A stretch of 64,000 nt of DNA, taken from contig NZ_CP086322.1 in assembly GCF_023277745.1 (NCBI RefSeq), positions 1,736,001 to 1,800,000 on the forward strand. Reading direction: 5' to 3'. Positions 8,524 through 15,236 of this stretch are shown here, piece by piece. The notes beneath the pieces were generated by a model that was not told the origin of the DNA, ran no database searches, and saw only the letters and a program-made list of their open reading frames with translations. Position numbers and translations under genes: made by a program. This stretch comes from Streptomyces halobius (GTDB taxonomy: Bacteria; Actinomycetota; Actinomycetes; Streptomycetales; Streptomycetaceae). How positions within the stretch are numbered: the first letter of the stretch is position 1; the number at the start of each line of letters is the position of its first letter.

Positions 8524-10151
8524 CGCGTCCCGATGCCGGGTCCGGTTCCGGCTCGGGTTCCGACGGCGGCTCCGGCTCCGGTCCCGGTCCCCCCGTGCCT
8601 CCCGACCCCGTACGCCCCCGTTCCGACACCCACGTCCCGCACGACGACCACGCGCTCGCCGAACTCGGCTACAAGCCGGAACTCAAGCGCACCCTGGGCA
8701 CCTTCCACACCTTCGCCGCCGGGATCAGCTATATCTCCATCCTGACCGGCACCTTCCAGCTGTTCTACTTCGGCGTGAGCCACGGCGGTCCGGGCTACTG
8801 GTGGTCCTGGCCGATGGTCTTCGCCGGCCAGCTGATGGTGGCGCTGTGCTTCTGCGAGCTGGCCGCCCGCTACCCGGTGGCCGGGTCGATCTACAACTGG
8901 GCGAAGCAGCTCGGCGGACCGCACATCGGCTGGCTCGGCGGCTGGATGATGCTGACCGCCACCATGGTCTCGCTGTCCGCGGTGGCCCTCGCCTATCAGG
9001 TGACGCTGCCGCAGATCTCGTCGTGGTTCCAGTTCGTCGGCGACGGCACCGGCCGGTACGACGCCGCGGCCAACGCCGTCCTCCTCGGCACCGTCCTCGT
9101 CACCTTCACCACCCTGATCAACGCCTTCGGCGTCAAGCTGATGGCGCGTATCAATTCCGCGGGCGTGGCGATCGAGCTGTTCGCGGCCCTCGTGCTGATC
9201 GTGCTGCTCGCGGCGCATACCACCCGCGGCCCGGCCGCGGTGACCGAGACCTATGGTCTGGGCCGTGGCGAGGACCTCGGCTACCTGGGCGCGTTCCTGA
9301 CCGCGTCGCTGGCGTCGGCGTATGTCATGTACGGCTTTGACACGGCCTCGTCGCTCGGTGAGGAGTCCAAGGACCCCGGCCGCAACGCTCCGCGCGCGAT
9401 TCTCCGGGCGCTGGTCGCGTCGTTCGTCATCGGTGGTCTGATTCTGCTCTTCGCGCTGCTGGCGGTGCCCGATCTGCACGCCAGGGAGCTGTCCGTGGAC
9501 GGTCTGCAGTATGTGGTCCTGTCCACTCTCGGGTCGGCCGTCGGGCAGATCGTGCTCTGGTGCGTGGTCATCGCGATCACCGTGTGCGAGCTGGCGGTGC
9601 ACACCGCCGGCATCCGTCTGGCGTTCGCGATGGCCCGGGACAACAACCTTCCCGCCGCCTCGCTGCTGGCCAAGGTCAGCCCGCGCTTCCAGACGCCGGT
9701 GCTGCCCGCGGTCGTCATCGGCCTGGTGGCGGTCGGCATCCTCCTCGTCAACGTCAACCAGCCACAGATCTTCTCCGTGATCACCAGTATCGCGATCATC
9801 ATGATCTATCTGGCGTATCTGCTGGTCACGGTGCCGATGCTGGTCCAGCGGCTGCGCGGCGACTGGACCCCGGTCAGGGGACGTTTCTCCCTCGGGAAGT
9901 TCGGACTCCCGGTGAACGTCCTCGCCGTCGTCTGGGGTACCGCCATGTCCCTCAATCTCGCCTGGCCACGCGCGGCGGTATACAACGCGACCGGCCCCCA
10001 GCACTGGTATCTGCGCTGGGGTGCCTTCCTGTTCATCGGCGTCGTGGCGGTCGGCGGCTTCGCCTACTACTGGTTCGTCCAGCGCAAGCGCACCGGCGTC
10101 CTGGCCGGGCACGCGGCCCTCCCGGATCCCAGCGCCCCCGAACAGCCCTGA
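8520..10151 (+). CDS. APC-superfamily amino acid/choline-type permease
   Basis: Integral membrane transporter of 543 aa. A low-complexity Gly/Ser/Pro N-terminal tail (about 40 residues) precedes roughly twelve hydrophobic segments. The first transmembrane region has the FAAGISYISILTG consensus typical of APC permeases of the amino acid/GABA/choline group. GTG start overlaps the upstream stop by four bases, so translation is coupled to the dehydrogenase. Placement between an aldehyde dehydrogenase and a GMC oxidoreductase suggests import of the amine precursor oxidised by these enzymes, such as choline or a polyamine (inference). Confidence 0.9.
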   Translation: MTRPDAGSGSGSGSDGGSGSGPGPPVPPDPVRPRSDTHVPHDDHALAELGYKPELKRTLGTFHTFAAGISYISILTGTFQLFYFGVSHGGPGYWWSWPMVFAGQLMVALCFCELAARYPVAGSIYNWAKQLGGPHIGWLGGWMMLTATMVSLSAVALAYQVTLPQISSWFQFVGDGTGRYDAAANAVLLGTVLVTFTTLINAFGVKLMARINSAGVAIELFAALVLIVLLAAHTTRGPAAVTETYGLGRGEDLGYLGAFLTASLASAYVMYGFDTASSLGEESKDPGRNAPRAILRALVASFVIGGLILLFALLAVPDLHARELSVDGLQYVVLSTLGSAVGQIVLWCVVIAITVCELAVHTAGIRLAFAMARDNNLPAASLLAKVSPRFQTPVLPAVVIGLVAVGILLVNVNQPQIFSVITSIAIIMIYLAYLLVTVPMLVQRLRGDWTPVRGRFSLGKFGLPVNVLAVVWGTAMSLNLAWPRAAVYNATGPQHWYLRWGAFLFIGVVAVGGFAYYWFVQRKRTGVLAGHAALPDPSAPEQP

Positions 10152-10166
10152 CCTGGAGACGGCACG

Positions 10167-10935
10167 ATGACCGAGAAAGCCACGCGGACGCGCCCGGAGC
10201 GACCAGCACTCCCACTGATGAGTTCGGTTACGTGGTGGTCGGCGGCGGTACCGCCGGAGCGGTGGTGGCCGCCCGGCTGTCCGAGGACGCGGCCGTCACC
10301 GTCTGCCCGCTGGAGGCCGGCCCCTCCGACGTCGACGATCCCGCCATCCTCCGCCTCGACCGGTGGATGGCCCCGCTCGCATCCGGCTACGACTGGGACC
10401 ACCCGGTCGAACCGCAGGAGAACGGCAACAGCTTTATGCGGCACGCCCGCACCCGAGTGCTGGGCGGCTGCTTGTCGCACAACTCCTGTATCGCCTTCTG
10501 GGCACCGGCGGAGGATCTCGACGAGTGGGCCGCGACGGGCTGCACGGGCTGGAGCGCGGCCGACTGCTTCCCGCTGTTCCAGCGCCTGGAGACGAACGAC
10601 GCCCCCGGCAGCCGTCACGGCCGCAACGGCCCGGTGACGCTGCGCACCATCGGCATCGAGACGCTGGTCGACTCTCCGGGGGTCGGCTCCCACCTCCAGG
10701 ACCACCCCCGAGAGCGTCATCATGTGGGAGGCCGCGCAGCCGATGGTTTCCGCACGTCGACCCAGTGGTGGGAGATCGGCGTCTTCGCCGACACCGAGCC
10801 CGGCCTGGACCGCCCCGACCTGATGTTCCCCTACGGGTCGGTGCCCTTCGACATGAACACCTACCGCCGTGGCTACCCACGTCCGATAACGCCTTCTGCC
10901 TCCCCCGAACGTCACCCGCGCCCGGCCCCCGGCCC
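10167..10935 (+). pseudogene. GMC oxidoreductase (choline oxidase/dehydrogenase type), decayed
   Basis: Remnant of an FAD-dependent GMC oxidoreductase that would have oxidised the alcohol upstream of the aldehyde dehydrogenase step. It starts 15 bp after the permease with ATG after GGAGACGGCACG. The FAD motif YVVVGGGTAGAVVAARLSE is in a different frame from that ATG, so a shift occurs near 10200. After NGPVTLRTIG the text jumps directly to ETLVDSPGVGSHLQDHP, so the middle of the protein (well over 100 residues in the family) is deleted. More shifts follow around 10710 and 10883, where GYPTSDNAFCLPPNVTRA reads in another frame. The C-terminal substrate domain with the catalytic His is missing. 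The internal deletion cannot be a sequencing slip, so the gene is dead. Confidence 0.88.
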
Positions 10936-11173
10936 CGACGCCGAACTCCTCGACCGGGGCTATCCGGCACGGACGTCACGCCAGCCGGTCGCCCCGGCGC
11001 GAACCCCCGGCCCACGGTTCGCTCCGCGCCCTCCATGCGCTCCCGCGTGCCTCCTGCAAGCGTCTATTCAGCCAATCGTTCCGCCCGCACTCTGGACGCT
11101 GTCGATGAGCCGATGAGCTCGGCTCGCGCCTGGGGACAGGCGTCACCAGCTCGCGTTCCCGAGGAGGAACACC

Positions 11174-11743
11174 ATGGCAAAGACCGGCCTGCGGAGAATC
11201 GTGGTACCGCTCTTCACGGCCCCGCTGATGACGGGGTTCCTGATCGGCCCCGGAGCGGCCCCGGCCGGGGCCGAGACCGCGGCCGAGACCGCGGCCTGTA
11301 CCGGCACCCAGCACCTGCACTTCCAGCCCGGCCTGAAACTCCAGACCGGACTGCCGAACGACCCGCTCCCGAAGGTCCACGTCTCCACCACCGGCGGCGC
11401 GTACTCCTGCACCACGCCGGCTGTCGAGTCGATGTCGGTCACGACCATCAGCGTCGACGTCTTCGCTTCGTGTGTCACCAGCCGTGACCCCAAGGGGACG
11501 ATCGGGCTGAAGTGGCCGGCGGTCAACAAGACGAGCACCATCAAGGTCACCTCGTTCGCGATCGAGAACGGCCCCTCCTCGGGCAGCAAGGTCATCGTCA
11601 TCGGAGGAACGGTTCAGTCCGGCCGCTTCCAGAACCAGTCGATGACCATCCAGGTCACCGCGCTGGCTTCGGACACCACCAAATGCGCCTCCACACAGGG
11701 CCTGGAAGATCTCACCGGCGAAGCCAAGGCCACCTTCACGTGA
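11174..11743 (+). CDS. Secreted protein of unknown function
   Basis: Protein of 189 aa. A signal peptide (MAKTGLRRIVV, then a hydrophobic run) ends at about residue 34 after PAGA. The mature part is Thr/Ser-rich with four Cys, predicted all-beta, and has no transmembrane or anchor segment, so it is probably released. A strong GAGGAGG precedes the ATG at 11174. I recognise it only as a common actinomycete secreted hypothetical protein. It is not coupled to its neighbours, which are both pseudogenes. Confidence 0.8.
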   Translation: MAKTGLRRIVVPLFTAPLMTGFLIGPGAAPAGAETAAETAACTGTQHLHFQPGLKLQTGLPNDPLPKVHVSTTGGAYSCTTPAVESMSVTTISVDVFASCVTSRDPKGTIGLKWPAVNKTSTIKVTSFAIENGPSSGSKVIVIGGTVQSGRFQNQSMTIQVTALASDTTKCASTQGLEDLTGEAKATFT

Positions 11744-11914
11744 GGCGGGTGCGTCTCCGTCCGGGTCCGGCCGCGCCGTGCGGGCAGCGCTGAGCCGGTC
11801 CGCGGAAACGGACTCCCCTGGCCGGGGCGGCACGGTGACGCCGTCCCGGCCGCCCGCCTCCGGGTCACGGGCTCAGGTCGCCTCCCGCACGGGGCGTCGG
11901 CGCCGGCGCCGGGC
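11744..11914. other. Intergenic, nothing recognised
   Basis: Stretch between the secreted-protein stop and the ketosynthase remnant. It is GC-rich with no plausible gene. The 200-aa-scale frames here are antisense or composition artefacts. Confidence 0.5.
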
Positions 11915-12141
11915 TCAGGAACCCCCGCGGCGGCAGTACGTCCGCTCCTCGGCGAAGGGGTCGGGGTCGTAGTGGTCGTTCGTGCTCCACCACGCCTCGG
12001 GGACCTCCTGGGAGCAGTCCCGGCCCATGACGATGTTGTCCCAGAACTCCTTATGTCCCGCGCCTTGGGGAACATTCCGGCAAGGCCCACGATCGCGATC
12101 GGATCGCGGGCAAGGCGGCGGTCTACGGCATCGGTCTGCAC
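11915..12141 (-). pseudogene. N-terminal fragment of a type I polyketide synthase ketosynthase
   Basis: Beginning at a GTG at 12141 the frame reads DPIAIVGLAGMFPKARDI, the N-terminus of a beta-ketoacyl synthase. One base is then lost (GACATAAGGAG instead of a GACATCAAGGAG-type reading) and the text continues in the next frame as EFWDNIVMGRDCSQEVPEAW, DDHYDPDP-like residues and TYCRRGG, before a stop at 11915. These motifs are those of PfaA-like/iterative PKS ketosynthases. Only about 75 residues survive; the active-site Cys region and all later domains are absent. It is a leftover of a much larger gene. Confidence 0.8.
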
Positions 12142-12492
12142 CAGCGCGCACCCCGCTCAGACAGCGACGAGCGGAAAAGAACAGCCGACGCCCTCGCCAT
12201 CTCGACGGAAATATGGGGGTGTTCGGTTGCTCCCCCGCATGCTGAGCGCATCCGCACCGCTCGCGGTGGGCACCACGGCGAGTCGTCAACGGCACTGGAT
12301 GGCCGCCGTCGGGTCGCGCAACAGCGTGAATAACACCCCACTATGAAATGACGTCACCTAAGTCTGGGACCGAACGAGGGAACTTCCGCACGCCGATCCG
12401 GACACACGTCTATCCCGCCCCCCGCCGCCGCCCGGGAACGCGGCTAGGGTCACGCTCACAGCAGCAAGTGAAGAACGTGGCCGGGAGGCGCG
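12142..12492. other. Intergenic region before the HD-domain gene
   Basis: 351 bp without a supportable gene. An AT-richer patch around 12325-12360 (AATAACACCCC... ATGAAATGACGTCACC) is the likeliest promoter zone for the HD-domain gene, but no consensus -35/-10 pair is convincing. Confidence 0.4.
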
Positions 12493-13095
12493 GTGGACGG
12501 TACCGATGTCGTGGAGACGCCGGATTCCGCACTGGCCCGCGAAACAGCCGCTCTCCTGAGGGCCAGCGCGCCGGAAGTGCTGGTGAACCACTGCCAGCGG
12601 TCTTTCCAGTTCGGGTGGACGCTGGGTGAACGACGCGGGTGGCGGCCCGACAGAGAGCTGCTCTATCTCGGGGCAGTGCTGCACGATCTGGGGCTGACGG
12701 AGCGGTTCGACGGCCCGCGCGCCTTCGAGCTGGAGGGTGCCGCCGCGGCGGAGGCGTTCCTGCGGGAACGGGGCTGCTCGGCGGAGCGGGCCGGTGTGGT
12801 CAAGGACGCCGTCGCGCTGCACCTGGACGTGGAGGCCGCCCAGGCAGACCCCCGTCCCGAGGTACGGCTGGTGTCGATGGGGTCCGGCCTGGACACCCAT
12901 GGAGCGCGGGCCGGCGAACTCCCCCCGGGCTTCCTGGACACCGTCGTACGCGCCTGGCCACGCCTGGGCTTCCGGGACTGGCTGCGCCGGCAGTCCCATG
13001 CGCAGGCGGAACGCAAGCCGGACTCGAAGGTCGCCTGGTGGGTGGAGACCGGCCGCATGGGCGAGAACATCGGCAACCCGCCGTTTCCGGAGTAG
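12493..13095 (+). CDS. HD-domain metal-dependent phosphohydrolase
   Basis: Cytoplasmic protein of 200 aa with an HD superfamily fold. It has NHCQRSFQFGW with the first metal His, YLGAVLHDLGLT with the HD pair, and DAVALHLDVEAA with later His/Asp ligands. The length and the QRSFQF context resemble the cyanamide hydratase-like/HD-hydrolase subgroup; the substrate is unknown. GTG start at 12493 with GGGAGG just upstream. It is followed by a HIT-family gene on the same strand, so the two could be cotranscribed. Confidence 0.88.
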   Translation: MDGTDVVETPDSALARETAALLRASAPEVLVNHCQRSFQFGWTLGERRGWRPDRELLYLGAVLHDLGLTERFDGPRAFELEGAAAAEAFLRERGCSAERAGVVKDAVALHLDVEAAQADPRPEVRLVSMGSGLDTHGARAGELPPGFLDTVVRAWPRLGFRDWLRRQSHAQAERKPDSKVAWWVETGRMGENIGNPPFPE

Positions 13096-13163
13096 GAGCT
13101 CCGGAGGGCGCGGGAGGGACATGCCCGATGACCGGCACTCACCAGTGGGTAAAGTCGCCGGTC

Positions 13164-13637
13164 ATGACGGATGACTGGCGGAAGGACCGGATCGGCAGCG
13201 CGCTTAGGGGCGAGAACCCTGCGGTGCTGCGGAGGCTGGAGGCAGGGTTCGCGGTGATCGGGGACGTCCAGTTCCTCCCGGGGTACGCGGTGCTTCTGGT
13301 GGACGATCCCGCCGTGCGGCGGCTGTCGGAGCTTCCGAAGAACAAGCGGGCGGCCTTCCTGTCCGACATGGACAGGCTGGGCGAGGCCGTCGAACGCGCC
13401 TGCAAGCGGCTGGACCCGGCCTTCCGGCGGGTCAATCTGGAGATTCTCGGGAACGCCGACGCGTTTCTGCACGCGCATGTCTGGCCACGGTTCGCGTGGG
13501 AGCCGCCCGATCTCGTCCGCCTGCCGGTGTGGCTCTATCCGCACGAACGGTGGAGCGACGAGCAGTATGCGCTCGGCCCTCAACACAACGCCCTGCGGGA
13601 GGCGATCGGCGCGGAACTGGACCGGCTGGCGCCCTGA
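13164..13637 (+). CDS. HIT-superfamily nucleotide hydrolase (Ap4A hydrolase-like)
   Basis: Protein of 157 aa from the ATG at 13164 (MTDDWRKD, the usual N-terminus of these proteins). An in-frame ATG at 13128, which has a better-placed GGGAGGG, would add 12 residues. RRVNLEILGNADAFLHAHVW is the HIT strand-loop, with HAHVWPRF in place of the classic HxHxH. FAVIGDVQFLPGYAVLLV is the N-terminal strand pair that binds the nucleotide. Family members cleave dinucleoside polyphosphates or AMP adducts. The third His of the triad is replaced, so the activity may differ. Confidence 0.87.
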   Translation: MTDDWRKDRIGSALRGENPAVLRRLEAGFAVIGDVQFLPGYAVLLVDDPAVRRLSELPKNKRAAFLSDMDRLGEAVERACKRLDPAFRRVNLEILGNADAFLHAHVWPRFAWEPPDLVRLPVWLYPHERWSDEQYALGPQHNALREAIGAELDRLAP

Positions 13638-13935
13638 CCTCCCGGCCCGCCGCACCGTGCCGGTCCCCGTCGACCGGGTCCTCCTTGTCGCCCCGCCCTC
13701 TCCGGCCGTGCTGGAACAGCACCCGGAAGTCGCGGAGTCCACCCCGCCGCCCGTGACCACCCTGCGACTCTCCGCTGCCGCCGGGTACACCCGGCTCCGG
13801 GGCCGCGCCGACGGGTGAGCCGGGGAGAGGCGGACGCCGGCGCCACTGCACTCCCCCGCCCGAGGTCGACGCATCCGCGCGGAGGCGACTGTGCCCATGC
13901 CCATGGGGCCGCAGTCCACACGTGGCCTGGCCCGT
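13638..13935. other. Intergenic, nothing recognised
   Basis: 298 bp between two convergent genes (HIT protein and esterase). No convincing hairpin or ORF. The frames present have unnatural composition. Confidence 0.4.
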
Positions 13936-14937
13936 CTACGCCTTGCGGAGTCGTTCGATGATGCCGTCGATATCGTCGCGGGCCCGTTGCGCGCGGACGA
14001 AGTGTCCGCCCTCGTCCTCGTACGCCTCGTACCGGATGCCGGCGTTGTCGAGGGCGCCGCGGAACTCCCGCTGCCCGGCGAGCACCTCGGGCTCGTTGAA
14101 CAGGCTGAACGGGTCGTCCAGGCGGGGACTGTTACCGGCGACCAGGAAGATCCGCTTGTCCCGGTAGCGTTCGATGTTCTGCATCGGGTTGTCGGCGGTG
14201 ACCCTGGCCTCGTCCCACGGCACGCCGTAGACCATGCCGCCGCCCAACTCCATGGCCGCGGAGGAGACGTTGGCCCAGTGGACGACCGCGCCGAGGTCGC
14301 GGCGCAGACTGGCCGGGCCGGAGTGGGCGCTCACCGAGGCGAAGCGGTCGGGGTACTTGGCCGCGTACTTCAGCGCGCCGAAGCCGCCCATCGAGAACCC
14401 CGCGACGGCGCGGCCGGCGTACTCGGCGTAGGTCCGGAAGTTGGCCTCGATCCACGGGATCAGCTGCTCCATGTGGAAGGTCTCCCAGTTGCGGGGGCCG
14501 GTGTGGGAGCTGACCGGGTTGGAGTACCAGCCCGCGGGTCCGCCGTCGGGCATCACGACGATGATGGGCTTGCCGGCGGTATAGGCGCGGATGCCTCCCT
14601 CGTCCCGTTTGGTGTCCCAGGACATGAAGTCCTCGGCGCCGCCGTGGAGCAGATAGAGGACGGGGTAGGTGCGTCCGCTGGTGTGGTAGCCGTCGGGAAG
14701 CAGGACGTTGACGGCGGGCCCGGGGTTCCAGCCGATGGCGTCGGTTGCGAACCGGTAGTAGCACATGCGGGTGTCGCTCTCGTCGTGGTCCACGATGCGC
14801 AGCCCGGAACCGTCGCCGGCCGCACCGGCCGGGGACGCGGTGGCAAGGGTGCCGACGCCGCCGAGCGCCATCGCCGCGGAGATTCCGCCGACGGCTTTGA
14901 AGACGCTCCTGCGGGTGGGGCGGTGCTCGCTCAACAT
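13936..14937 (-). CDS. Tat-secreted alpha/beta-hydrolase esterase (antigen 85/esterase D type)
   Basis: Secreted serine esterase of 333 aa. A twin-arginine signal RRSVFKAVGG and hydrophobic stretch end in ASPAGAA. The mature enzyme has LYLLHGGAEDFMSW (oxyanion region), nucleophile Ser182 in AGFSMGGFGALKYA, and a C-terminal DEGGHF with the catalytic His. This resembles mycolyl-transferase-like and feruloyl-type esterases. Start choice: the ATG at 14937 lies only 2 nt after AGGAGG; the next codon, TTG, would have ideal spacing, so the real start may be the TTG at 14934. It is divergent from the AfsR-like regulator, which may control it (inference from position). Confidence 0.88.
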   Translation of the reverse strand: MLSEHRPTRRSVFKAVGGISAAMALGGVGTLATASPAGAAGDGSGLRIVDHDESDTRMCYYRFATDAIGWNPGPAVNVLLPDGYHTSGRTYPVLYLLHGGAEDFMSWDTKRDEGGIRAYTAGKPIIVVMPDGGPAGWYSNPVSSHTGPRNWETFHMEQLIPWIEANFRTYAEYAGRAVAGFSMGGFGALKYAAKYPDRFASVSAHSGPASLRRDLGAVVHWANVSSAAMELGGGMVYGVPWDEARVTADNPMQNIERYRDKRIFLVAGNSPRLDDPFSLFNEPEVLAGQREFRGALDNAGIRYEAYEDEGGHFVRAQRARDDIDGIIERLRKA

Positions 14938-14979
14938 GACCTCCTGGTCGGCAAGTGGTACGAACGGTTCGCTTGCTGC

Positions 14980-15024
14980 GGAACGCTCGGGCATGTCATG
15001 TGCCGGGGAACGCTCGGGCATGTC
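14980..15024. promoter_or_regulatory. Direct repeats between esterase and AfsR-like regulator genes
   Basis: GGAACGCTCGGGCATGTC is present at 14980-14997 and again at 15007-15024, a 27-bp interval with the copies identical over 18 bp. A related GAACGGTTCGC lies at 14962. SARP proteins bind direct repeats, and the neighbouring gene encodes one, so this is a candidate operator controlling the esterase and possibly the regulator itself. The remaining divergent region (14938-15236) holds no gene. Confidence 0.5.
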
Positions 15025-15236
15025 GTCGGGGGCGCGACGAGGGGCGGGCGCGTCGACCCCCGTGCGACGCCCCGGTGGCATGGGGCGTGAGACGCGTACC
15101 GCGCCCGCCGCTTCCCTCTCTCGCTGTTCCCCTCGCTTCCCAGCCGTTCTCGGTGGTGACTTGCCAACCCTCACGGGAGACGCTGGAATACGGATGAAAT
15201 CTCGATGATGCGCGGAAGCCGGGGGGCCTCGACGAG

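Noticed and set aside
8487..10112. 541-aa minus-strand open frame opposite the APC permease
   Set aside because: Composition rich in Gly/Asp/His/Gln without motifs; the plus-strand permease is unmistakable.
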